This document shows, piece by piece, positions 17,871 to 26,103 of a stretch of DNA of 64,000 nt. The DNA is from Helicobacteraceae bacterium. Lineage in GTDB: Bacteria; Campylobacterota; Campylobacteria; Campylobacterales; Sulfurimonadaceae. The stretch's first letter is position 1. Every line of letters starts with the position of its first letter. The position numbers were made by a program, and so were the translations under genes. The DNA is taken from the NCBI GenBank assembly GCA_021163845.1, contig JAGGTH010000033.1, forward strand, positions 30,505 through 94,504, in the 5' to 3' direction. The notes beneath the pieces are model-generated. The model did not search any database, was not told the DNA's origin, and was given only the letters and a program-made list of their open reading frames with translations.

Positions 17871-19337
17871 TTAGAGGAGTTTTTGCTGTACTTCTTTGAA
17901 TATCTCTTTATCTTCCTGGCTTGCTTGTTCACCAAATTTACTAAATACAAGAATCGCTATCCACGCAATAATGAAGCCAGGTAAAAGCTCATAAAGATCA
18001 AAAATACCACCCTCTAATTGTTTGTAAATAATCACAGTGAGTGAGCCTGCAACCATTCCTGCAATTGCACCAGATCTTGTGATATTTGCATTATAGAGCG
18101 AGAGGATGATAAGGGGACCAAATGCAGCTCCAAAGCCTGCCCAAGCATAGGATACAAGTTGCAATACGCTTGAGTTTCTATCAGTTGAGAGATACCAAGC
18201 GATGATGGCGATACCGATGACCGTCGCACGACCCACCCATACAAGTTCCTTATTACTTGCATCTTTTCTCAAAAAAGCGTTATAGATATCACGTGTGAGA
18301 ACTGAGGAGGAGACTAAAAGTTGAGAGTCAATCGTGCTCATGATAGCGGCAAGAATTGCTGCGAGTAAAAATCCTGCGATCCATGGGTTAAATAAAAGCT
18401 GTGTGAGTGTGATAAAGATCTTTTCACTGTCTTGAAGATCCACACCATTGGCAACAACATAAGCAAAACCAAAAAATCCAACTGCAAGAGAGCCTATAAT
18501 ACTTAGACCCATCCATGTCATACCGATAGCTTTTGCACGAGACATCTCATCCTCATCACGTATAGACATAAAACGAACGAGGATATGAGGTTGCCCAAAA
18601 TAGCCAAGTCCCCAAGCCATAAGAGAAATTGCGCCAATAATAGTGCTTGAACTTATAAAATCGAGCTTATGTACATCTGTTTGCTCGATAATTTTTAGCG
18701 CTTCGCTCACACCACCAATCTCAAAGATCACAACAAGTGGTGTAATGACTAAAGCGAGCATCATCAGTATCCCTTGGATAAAGTCTGTCCAACTCACCGC
18801 ATTGTATCCACCCAAAAATGTGTAAGAAACAATAATGATGCTTCCAACAACGAGAGCTGTGGAATAATCAAGATTAAAAGTCGCTTCAAAGAGTTTTGCA
18901 CCACCTACAAGACCTGAGGATGTATAAAGGGTATAAAAAACAAGAATGACTATCGCTGTAACTACACGCAGAGTATTTTTTTTGTCTGCAAAACGATTGG
19001 AAAAATAATCGGGAATGGTGATGGCATCATTGAGGTAGTGGGTATAAACACGCAAAGGTTTTGCCACATAATGCCAGTTGAGATACGCTCCGATAAAAAG
19101 CCCGATCGCTATCCATGCACCTACCAACCCATCACTATACATCATCCCAGGAAGCCCAAGTAAAAGCCATCCGCTCATGTCAGATGCGCCTGCACTCAGA
19201 GCAGTTACTCCAGGACCAAGTCCACGTCCACCTAAAACATAGTCGCTCAAATCATCTGTTTTAAAATAAAAGTAAAAACCGATGCCTACCATCAGCGTCA
19301 TATAAAGTAAAAAAGATATTAAAACTTCAATTTCCAT
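17871..19337 (-). CDS. putP: Sodium/proline symporter
   Basis: PutP imports proline with sodium across the inner membrane. The 488-residue protein has about 13 hydrophobic segments of the SSSF family. The conserved GGRGLGPGVTALSAGASDMSGWLLLGLPG region (about 37-65) and SAGASDMSGW sodium-site signature fit PutP, as does SYTFLGGYNAVSWTDFIQG. It starts one base after the putA stop, so the two form an operon. The end reads out into the AT-rich gap before the Trp-repeat peptide. Confidence 0.93.
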   Translation of the reverse strand: MEIEVLISFLLYMTLMVGIGFYFYFKTDDLSDYVLGGRGLGPGVTALSAGASDMSGWLLLGLPGMMYSDGLVGAWIAIGLFIGAYLNWHYVAKPLRVYTHYLNDAITIPDYFSNRFADKKNTLRVVTAIVILVFYTLYTSSGLVGGAKLFEATFNLDYSTALVVGSIIIVSYTFLGGYNAVSWTDFIQGILMMLALVITPLVVIFEIGGVSEALKIIEQTDVHKLDFISSSTIIGAISLMAWGLGYFGQPHILVRFMSIRDEDEMSRAKAIGMTWMGLSIIGSLAVGFFGFAYVVANGVDLQDSEKIFITLTQLLFNPWIAGFLLAAILAAIMSTIDSQLLVSSSVLTRDIYNAFLRKDASNKELVWVGRATVIGIAIIAWYLSTDRNSSVLQLVSYAWAGFGAAFGPLIILSLYNANITRSGAIAGMVAGSLTVIIYKQLEGGIFDLYELLPGFIIAWIAILVFSKFGEQASQEDKEIFKEVQQKLL

Positions 19338-22300
19338 TTATAACTCCTCCTTTTGTTCAAGCCCTTTGAGACCTAAGTTTCCATAACGGTGATAAGAGTT
19401 AGAGATACTTTGCTCAATAAAATAGTGCATCAGCTCGATCCTCCCATGTGGAATGAACTTCTCTGTCGCAATATGGATAGATTTATTCGTAATGCTTGCA
19501 TAAAGCTTATCATTAAGATCATGTGCATCAATAAATCGTGCACGCTGTACTTTATTGATAGCTTTTATAAGGCTTTGCTCATCATCATTTGCGTAGCTAT
19601 CTTCATCGTCTATAAAATATGTAATGTTTTGCATAAACCAAAGAAGATCTTCGGATGTAAGGTCATGAGGTAGAGATACATGGACTCTACATCCAGACAT
19701 TTTTGCCCCAGCAAGAGAGCAGATCACTTCTAAAAGGGTGTTGTGGTTTTCAAAACGTAAAAGTACATTTTGAAGGTTAAGATAGCGGATCACATTGCTC
19801 TCTCCACGTATATTGGCATAATCATGTTCTTTGTTGAATTCTTTATCGAGCCAGTATGCAAAGTTCTTGATAATAAGTGTCGCTTTTTTAAGGGTGTCAC
19901 ATTTTCTCTCTACATTGTTTCGAAGGAGATTGATCTTACTGATAAAGCTGTGCTCTTTCATTTGATTTGGTATTTCAAGAGTAGAGTCTATCTCCATAAA
20001 TTGTGCAGTGTAGTTGTATCCACCTGCTTTTTTCCCTGTACCAACAGAGGATTTTCCCATACCACCAAAAGGTTGGCGGATCACGATCGCTCCTGTGGTC
20101 ATGCGGTTGATATAGAGATTTCCTGCACGAAGCTTCTCTTTAAAGATCTCTTGTTCTCTCTCATCAAGAGATTCTATTCCCGATGTGAGTCCATAGCCTG
20201 TAGAGTTGACGATATCGATCGCATCATCGAGTGTATCAGCACACATTACACTTAGCACTGGACCAAAGAGCTCATTCATATGACAAAAATCTCCTGGTTT
20301 TGTTCCCCAGCGAATCGATGGGCGTAACATATAAGGATTCTCTTCATCTGCGTAGGATGGTTTGATAAGCCACTCTTCCTCATCATCGAGGTATTCAAGC
20401 GCTTTTGCAAGATTTCCAGATGGCTTGCTTGAGAGCGCTCCTATTCTGTTTTTAAAATCCCATACAGATCCCACATGAAGGGACTTGGTCGCATCCACAA
20501 GCATCTCTTTAAATGCCTTATCTTCATAAAGTTCTCTTTGCAGTACGAGAAGGGATGTTGCTGAACATTTTTGCCCTGAGTTGTTAAAAGCAGAACCGAT
20601 CACATTTTTGATCGCTTGATCTCTATCAGCAAGGGATGTAACGATCGTTGCATCTTTTCCACCTGTCTCAGCACTCAGATGAAGGCTAGGGCGTACATCC
20701 AAAAGATCATAAGCGGTCTTGTCACTTCCTGTAAAGATCACAAAATCAATATCTTTGTTGCTGATGAGGTGTTCACTTACAAGCGCTCCGCTTGTTGGTA
20801 CGAACTGGAGGGTATTTTTACTCACACCTGCATCCCAAAAACATTGACACAGCATGTGAGCACACAAAAGAGCTTCCGAGGATGGTTTGATAATTACTCT
20901 ATTTCCCGTTGCCAAACTCGCTGCTATACCACCTGTAGGGATCGCTATAGGAAAGTTCCAAGGGCTGATTACTAAGCCCACCCCTTTTTCTTTGAGTGTA
21001 ATCCCTTCAAGTTTTTGAAGCTCTTTGACCGTTTGTGGATAAAAGTTTAAGAAATCGATCGCTTCTGAGACCTCTACATCAGTTTCAGAAAAAACTTTTC
21101 CCACTTCCGCTGCAGCGACCCCTATAAGATCAGCGCGTTTTTTTCTAAACTCATCTGCTGCGCGCATTAAGATCTCTGTACGCGCTTTGAGATCGAGCTG
21201 GCTCCAAGCATCTCTATCTTCACGTGCAACTTTGAGTGCTTCTTGGAGATGCGCTGCACTTGCCATTTGGCATGTTCCTACACTTTTTTTCTCATGGTAT
21301 TGAGATTTGTCAAATATCTCTTTGGTATTTTCCCCATCTACCTCTGCCCCTGCAACGACTGGTTTGGCATGGTAGCCTCCTTGAGTGGAGATATTTTGCC
21401 ACTTCTCTTTGATAGCGTATGCCCATTTTTGATTGTTCACTAAGATAAAATCGGTGTCGCTTTCATTCGAAAAAGTATACTCTTCTACACAGATCTCTTG
21501 GGGCTCAAACTCTTTTGTTCTGTCTTGTGTTCGATAAGGAGTGAGCTTAATAGTATCAAGCAGTTCGATCGAGCGATCATAGCTTTGAATCAGTGTATCC
21601 CAAGCTTTTGTTCCCACCTCAAGTCCAAAACTATGGCGTAAGAAGTTTTGCTCTGCGGTATTTTCATCAAAACGGCGTACAAGATAAGCAATAGCATTGG
21701 TAAAAGTAGCACGTGTTGCCGTTGGTGCATAGAGGATCACATCCAAAGGTTCTTTTTTGAGTACATGGTAAGCACTCTCACTCATCCCCTCTAGCATCTC
21801 TGCTGTAATAGCATCTGAGACACCACGCTGTTGCGCTAGAAGCATCGCAAACGCTTGATCAAAGAGATTGTGTGAGGCGATACCTACATGGACTGCTTTA
21901 CTCACTTCAGGATCTATGAGAAAATCCATTAAAACTTTATAGTTTGCATCACTCTGTGCTTTTTCTCGATAAGTCACACATTCCCATCCCCGTAGTGATG
22001 CTTCGGTAAGCTCCATCTCTTGGTTTGCCCCTTTGACCAGACGAACCTTGATAGGTGCGCCCCCATTTGCTACTCTTTCTTTTGCCCAAGTGACAAGCGT
22101 ACGAAGATGCTCAACACACTCAGGAAGATAGGCTTGCAGAACTATTCCTGCATAGAGATTATGAAACTTTTCAAGATCCAGTGTTTTCATAAATACATCG
22201 ATGGTGAGTGTTACATCACGATATTCTTCCATATCAAGGTTAACAAACTTATGCTCTTGCTTTCCATGTGCATTGGTAAAAGTGTTTTGCATCGCTATTT

Positions 22301-22925
22301 CGTAGATACTCTCAAGTCTATGTGAGATCTCCTCTACACTCCACTCATGTGCAAGGGGAACGATTTGAGAAAAGATCGTAGAGATTTTAATAGATATATA
22401 GTTGATATTTGGATTTTGGAGTGCTTGGATGTACTTCTGTGCTCTTTTTTCAGATTCCTCTTCACCAAGAACAGCTTCACCGATGATATTGAGATTGACA
22501 CGGGTATTCTCTGCGGCTCTTTTTTGAATATGGTGATTGAGCTCTTTATCTTCCCCTTTGATGACAATGGTACTGATATCATCACGAAGATATTTGATAA
22601 ATAAAGGAACCGAGATCGCAGGTAGATAGATCCCTAGATGTCTAAAAAGAGAAACAAGAAGTTGTTCAAACTGTGTAAAAAAGGATGTATTGTTGTATTT
22701 GTCGAAGATAAATTGGAGCTGATCTGCAATTCTATTTGCATCATGAGAGCGAAAACTTTGATCGAGGAGTTCAATAAGAAACACTTTGTTGTGAGGGTCT
22801 TGGAGCATCTTGGTCATAATGTCATGGAGCCTTTGCTCATCTTTTTCTCTACTGACACTTATCTCTTTTTGCCACCTAGTAGCGACCTCTTTTGCTTGCT
22901 TGATAATATTTGTATGTTCATGCAT
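19338..22925 (-). CDS. putA: Bifunctional proline dehydrogenase / glutamate-semialdehyde dehydrogenase
   Basis: PutA oxidises proline to glutamate in two steps. The 1195-residue protein has a FAD-binding proline dehydrogenase domain (about 100-440, with RLVKGANQE and YAPTATRATF-type barrel motifs) and an aldehyde dehydrogenase domain (about 480-970). Catalytic residues appear in SAETGGKDATI and NNSGQKCSATS. There is no N-terminal ribbon-helix-helix domain, so this PutA should be an enzyme and not also the put repressor. About 200 C-terminal residues after the dehydrogenase domain do not match a domain I can name. It lies between the TPR gene and putP, with AAGGAG before its ATG. Confidence 0.95.
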   Translation of the reverse strand: MHEHTNIIKQAKEVATRWQKEISVSREKDEQRLHDIMTKMLQDPHNKVFLIELLDQSFRSHDANRIADQLQFIFDKYNNTSFFTQFEQLLVSLFRHLGIYLPAISVPLFIKYLRDDISTIVIKGEDKELNHHIQKRAAENTRVNLNIIGEAVLGEEESEKRAQKYIQALQNPNINYISIKISTIFSQIVPLAHEWSVEEISHRLESIYEIAMQNTFTNAHGKQEHKFVNLDMEEYRDVTLTIDVFMKTLDLEKFHNLYAGIVLQAYLPECVEHLRTLVTWAKERVANGGAPIKVRLVKGANQEMELTEASLRGWECVTYREKAQSDANYKVLMDFLIDPEVSKAVHVGIASHNLFDQAFAMLLAQQRGVSDAITAEMLEGMSESAYHVLKKEPLDVILYAPTATRATFTNAIAYLVRRFDENTAEQNFLRHSFGLEVGTKAWDTLIQSYDRSIELLDTIKLTPYRTQDRTKEFEPQEICVEEYTFSNESDTDFILVNNQKWAYAIKEKWQNISTQGGYHAKPVVAGAEVDGENTKEIFDKSQYHEKKSVGTCQMASAAHLQEALKVAREDRDAWSQLDLKARTEILMRAADEFRKKRADLIGVAAAEVGKVFSETDVEVSEAIDFLNFYPQTVKELQKLEGITLKEKGVGLVISPWNFPIAIPTGGIAASLATGNRVIIKPSSEALLCAHMLCQCFWDAGVSKNTLQFVPTSGALVSEHLISNKDIDFVIFTGSDKTAYDLLDVRPSLHLSAETGGKDATIVTSLADRDQAIKNVIGSAFNNSGQKCSATSLLVLQRELYEDKAFKEMLVDATKSLHVGSVWDFKNRIGALSSKPSGNLAKALEYLDDEEEWLIKPSYADEENPYMLRPSIRWGTKPGDFCHMNELFGPVLSVMCADTLDDAIDIVNSTGYGLTSGIESLDEREQEIFKEKLRAGNLYINRMTTGAIVIRQPFGGMGKSSVGTGKKAGGYNYTAQFMEIDSTLEIPNQMKEHSFISKINLLRNNVERKCDTLKKATLIIKNFAYWLDKEFNKEHDYANIRGESNVIRYLNLQNVLLRFENHNTLLEVICSLAGAKMSGCRVHVSLPHDLTSEDLLWFMQNITYFIDDEDSYANDDEQSLIKAINKVQRARFIDAHDLNDKLYASITNKSIHIATEKFIPHGRIELMHYFIEQSISNSYHRYGNLGLKGLEQKEEL

Positions 22926-22937
22926 ATGTACTCCTTT

Positions 22938-23771
22938 TTACGTTGTGTATTTTTCCATCATCTCTTGAAATTCTGGTGTATCTTTTATCGTTTCAAATGA
23001 GGGCTCAGTCTCCACTTCATCTTTTAGGTTTTGTGATTTAGTAAGTGCTGTCTCAAGATCACTTATAGCTTCATTGAGATTGTTAAGCTTTGCATTTGCA
23101 CAGGCACGTTGCCAGTAAGCATAGCCATAATCTTTATCGATCTGGATTGCTTTGTTACTGAGATTGAGTGCCCACTCATATTCATCCAGATCTAGTACAG
23201 CATCTGCTTTATATGCATATACTTCAGCATCGTTGGAGTTAAGTGCGAGGATCTCATCGAAAATATCTATTTTTGCCTGAGGATTTGTCTCAAGGTTTGC
23301 ACGCATCCAAAGAGAATGCATGAGTTGTGTGCTATATATCTTATTTTGATTGATGATGATCTTCTCAGATTGTTCTCTGAGCTTTTCTTGCAGGGACTCA
23401 AGCTCTTCATTGTATTTTTTTGTTATTTTGTCAATTTTAAGCTCAATTGTTTCTTCTGTCTTTTTACGAATATCACGTAGGGAGTTCCAACCTGAAAAGA
23501 TAAGGATCGAGGTTGCCGCAGCGATAATATAAAAGATATTTCCTACTGTGTCTGTAATGTAGCGTGCCGAACGGTCTGTATTTTCTACCTCTGCACGTGC
23601 GATCCGTTTTTCTGTATCGGCTCGAAGTTTATGGTGATCGATGCGGATCTCTTTGAGTTCATCAAGGATATATCTTTGTATAAGTGGTTCAAAAGGTTCT
23701 TTTACCTCCTCGTGAGTTTGGGCAAAAATATTACAAATCATAATAAAAGTTATTATCAAGAGTGTTTTCAA
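22938..23771 (-). CDS. Secreted or membrane-anchored coiled-coil TPR protein
   Basis: This 277-residue protein has an N-terminal signal-like segment (1-17), a second hydrophobic stretch at about 75-95, a long coiled coil (about 98-150) and three tetratricopeptide-like units (about 165-265, with AEVYAYKADAVLDLDEYEWALNLS-type pattern). The start is TTG at 23771 with AAGGA upstream. It ends 12 bases before putA, so it is likely in the same transcript. The role is unknown; a scaffold for proline metabolism enzymes at the membrane is possible but not shown. Confidence 0.7.
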   Translation of the reverse strand: MKTLLIITFIMICNIFAQTHEEVKEPFEPLIQRYILDELKEIRIDHHKLRADTEKRIARAEVENTDRSARYITDTVGNIFYIIAAATSILIFSGWNSLRDIRKKTEETIELKIDKITKKYNEELESLQEKLREQSEKIIINQNKIYSTQLMHSLWMRANLETNPQAKIDIFDEILALNSNDAEVYAYKADAVLDLDEYEWALNLSNKAIQIDKDYGYAYWQRACANAKLNNLNEAISDLETALTKSQNLKDEVETEPSFETIKDTPEFQEMMEKYTT

Positions 23772-23886
23772 TTATATTCCTTACGATAAATTAGTTCTCT
23801 CCTAGACTAGTAAAAAGTATCTTAATAAGAGGTTATAAATTTATTTTTTATCCTCTTCTTTCTAATCTAAAACTCACATAGTAAAG

Positions 23887-23913
23887 AAAGTTTAGCTGTT
23901 ACAGCTAAGCTTT
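23887..23913. repeat. Inverted repeat in the TPR / GGDEF-EAL divergent gap
   Basis: A 12-bp stem with one G-T pair (AAAGTTTAGCTG / CAGCTAAGCTTT) and a three-base loop lies between two divergent genes, in the 227-bp gap 23772-23998. On the plus strand it ends in a T-run like a terminator, although no plus-strand gene precedes it. It may be a control hairpin. The rest of the gap is AT-rich and shows no gene. Confidence 0.5.
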
Positions 23914-23998
23914 TTAGTCTAAAAATTTAAGATTAAGCACAATGTACTCAATTATTAGATAGCATTTTCTTTTAATTTTTTCACATAAGAAGAACATC

Positions 23999-25957
23999 TT
24001 GAAAAACAAAACGACATATACAAAAATTACTGCAAAAATAATATCTGTTACTCTCTTCGTTACACTTGTAAGTACCTATTTTTATAGTGAGTATATGAAG
24101 CAAAGTGCCATAGAACGTTTATCTAAAATTGATGCTAAAAAAACAAGTAAACTTGCTTTTGAATCACTTTATTCTGCCATGAAACGGGGTTGGACGAAAG
24201 ATGATTTAGGTGAAATTATTCATCGACTCAATAGTATTGATAAAGAGTTGCACATCAGTGTTTACAGAAGTGAGCTCGTGGCTACTCTTTATGGTGAAAT
24301 AGAACAAGACAAAAGAATGAGACAAACAGATAACAATGTGAAAAGTGCTATGAGTGGGCACGAGATATTGCAAGTGAAGGATAATTTTATTGAGTATCAT
24401 TATCCCGTTATTGCAAAAGATGAATGTCTAAAATGCCACACAAATGCGAAAGTAGATGATACTTTAGGTGTTATTCAGATCGCTTATCCGATTGAAGATC
24501 TAAAAGTCTCTTTGAGTGAGATGATCAATTTCTTTGTGCTTTTTATCATTCTTTTTTCCTTAGTGATATTTATTGCAATTTTTATAGAGTTAGAAAAGTT
24601 TCTTATTAAGCCGATAAAGAACTTCTCCTTGGTAATACAAAATATTATCAATTCTCATGATATGACAAAACGTGTAGATGTTGATGATAATATTGAAGAG
24701 ATAGACTCGATAAAAAACATATTCAATACGATGCTAGATTCGATAGAACACCAGTTTTATAATGATACATTGACAGGATTAGAAAATAGAAGAAAACTGA
24801 CTGAAAAACTTGAAAAACAGATAAATTCATTTTTGATGATCATCAATATAGACTCTTTTCAAGAGATCAATGACTTGTATGGTGATGAAACAGGAGATGC
24901 TGTTTTAAAAGAATTTGCAGTATTGCTAAAAGAGATAATGCCTCAAAGTGGGATGTTATATAGGTTACATTCAGATGAATTTGCTTATTTATGTGAATGG
25001 AGCATGAGTCCTAAGGAATATAATATATTTGCTTCTATGATCAGCGAAAAAATTTCGCAAAAAAGTTTTGCAATAAGTGAAAAGGGTGACATTAGTATCA
25101 GTGTTACCATAGGTTCTTCTTATGGTTCGACAATGTTACTTGCAAATGCAGATATAGCTCTAAGATTGGCAAAAAAACGTAAAAAAAATTATTTGTTATA
25201 CGATGAATCGATGGCTATGCTAAAAGAGTATGAAAAAAACTTTGATTGGAGTAAACGTCTCAAACATGCCATAGAAAATGACAAGATAATACCTGTATTT
25301 CAACCTATAGTGGATGCAAAAACGCAAAAGATCATAAAATATGAAGCTTTAATTCGAATGGTGGATAAAGAAAATCTTTTGATTGCACCCGTTTTCTTTT
25401 TGGAGTTGGCGAAGAAAAATAAACTCTACCATCAACTGACCAAGATCATGATAGAAAAAACATTTGAGAAGTTTAAAGATTCCCCTTACTCTGTGTCGAT
25501 TAATATCTCTGTTGAAGATATTTTACATAAAGAGATCTATAATTTTATAATAGAAAAACTTCAAACAAGCAAGATGGGAAGCAGGATTGGTTTTGAAATT
25601 TTAGAATCTGAGGGGATTGAAAATTTTGAACAAGTGATAGATTTTATAGACAACGTTAAAAAATATGGTTGTACCATCTCCATAGATGACTTTGGAACGG
25701 GCTATTCCAATTTTGAATATCTTATGAAGCTAAAAGTAGATTTCATAAAAATTGATGGCTCTATGATTAAAAATATCGATACAGACATAAATTCTCAAAT
25801 GATTACACAGACAATTGTTGAGTTCGCAAATAAAATGAAGATCAAGACAATAGCAGAATTTGTTTACTCTAAAAATATTTTTGAAAAGGTTGTTGAACTA
25901 AACGTTGATCTTGCTCAAGGGTATTATTTTGGAGAGCCATCGCGCGATATTCTATAG
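23999..25957 (+). CDS. Membrane cyclic di-GMP phosphodiesterase with heme c-type sensor domain
   Basis: This 652-residue protein has membrane segments at about 10-30 and 172-195 that enclose a periplasmic domain. That domain ends in DECLKCHTN, a CxxCH heme attachment site at residues 143-147, as in the DUF3365/Tll0287-like sensors. A HAMP-like linker (about 196-250), a degenerate GGDEF domain (HSDEF in place of GGDEF, about 255-410) and an EAL domain (about 415-645) follow. The EAL domain keeps YEALIRM, SINIS, FEILESE, IDDFGTGYS, DFIKIDG and TIAEF, so it should hydrolyse cyclic di-GMP. The start is TTG. The heme suggests redox, gas or heme-ligand sensing. Confidence 0.88.
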   Translation: MKNKTTYTKITAKIISVTLFVTLVSTYFYSEYMKQSAIERLSKIDAKKTSKLAFESLYSAMKRGWTKDDLGEIIHRLNSIDKELHISVYRSELVATLYGEIEQDKRMRQTDNNVKSAMSGHEILQVKDNFIEYHYPVIAKDECLKCHTNAKVDDTLGVIQIAYPIEDLKVSLSEMINFFVLFIILFSLVIFIAIFIELEKFLIKPIKNFSLVIQNIINSHDMTKRVDVDDNIEEIDSIKNIFNTMLDSIEHQFYNDTLTGLENRRKLTEKLEKQINSFLMIINIDSFQEINDLYGDETGDAVLKEFAVLLKEIMPQSGMLYRLHSDEFAYLCEWSMSPKEYNIFASMISEKISQKSFAISEKGDISISVTIGSSYGSTMLLANADIALRLAKKRKKNYLLYDESMAMLKEYEKNFDWSKRLKHAIENDKIIPVFQPIVDAKTQKIIKYEALIRMVDKENLLIAPVFFLELAKKNKLYHQLTKIMIEKTFEKFKDSPYSVSINISVEDILHKEIYNFIIEKLQTSKMGSRIGFEILESEGIENFEQVIDFIDNVKKYGCTISIDDFGTGYSNFEYLMKLKVDFIKIDGSMIKNIDTDINSQMITQTIVEFANKMKIKTIAEFVYSKNIFEKVVELNVDLAQGYYFGEPSRDIL

Positions 25958-26002
25958 CTCTATCTCTTCTCTCTGATTCAAGAGATCTTTTTAATGATAC
26001 TA

Positions 26003-26035
26003 AAGAAAGTTTAGTTTAAGTGACTAAACTTTCTT
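26003..26035 (+). terminator. Hairpin terminator after the heme-EAL gene
   Basis: A perfect 13-bp stem (AAGAAAGTTTAGT / ACTAAACTTTCTT) with a seven-base loop lies 45 bases after the stop. The tail is T-rich but not a pure T-run. Confidence 0.65.
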
Positions 26036-26067
26036 GATTTAATTTGCAACTATTAACTTTTTTTTGC

Positions 26068-26073
26068 TACACT
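26068..26073 (+). promoter_or_regulatory. Putative -10 element of htpG
   Basis: TACACT after a T-rich tract lies 30 bases before the htpG ATG, with CAAGGA at 26091-26096 as ribosome site. No HrcA CIRCE element or HspR-type repeat was recognised here. Confidence 0.45.
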
Positions 26074-26103
26074 TTTGAAAAATTTTACTACAAGGATATT
26101 GAG

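Larger units (their letters stand above)
23882..26014. repeat. 14-bp direct repeats flanking the heme-EAL gene
   Basis: TAAAGAAAGTTTAG occurs at 23882-23895 and again at 26001-26014, one copy on each side of the GGDEF-EAL gene and in the same orientation. Two bases of the next three upstream also match. Each copy begins a hairpin. The arrangement could come from recombination around the gene or from paired regulatory hairpins. Confidence 0.55.

Noticed and set aside
17615-17950. Longer 111-residue reading frame ahead of the Trp-repeat peptide
   Set aside because: Its first half overlaps the end of putP and the promoter; the strong ribosome site and TATAAT favour the 57-residue form from 17788.
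19653-19694. Inverted pair of GGATGTA words as a terminator
   Set aside because: The pair lies inside putA with a loop near 28 bases, and other copies show no paired arrangement.
23772-23998. Possible small RNA or tRNA gene in the largest gap
   Set aside because: Only an AT-rich stretch and one hairpin are visible; there is no tRNA-like arm pattern or conserved RNA motif.
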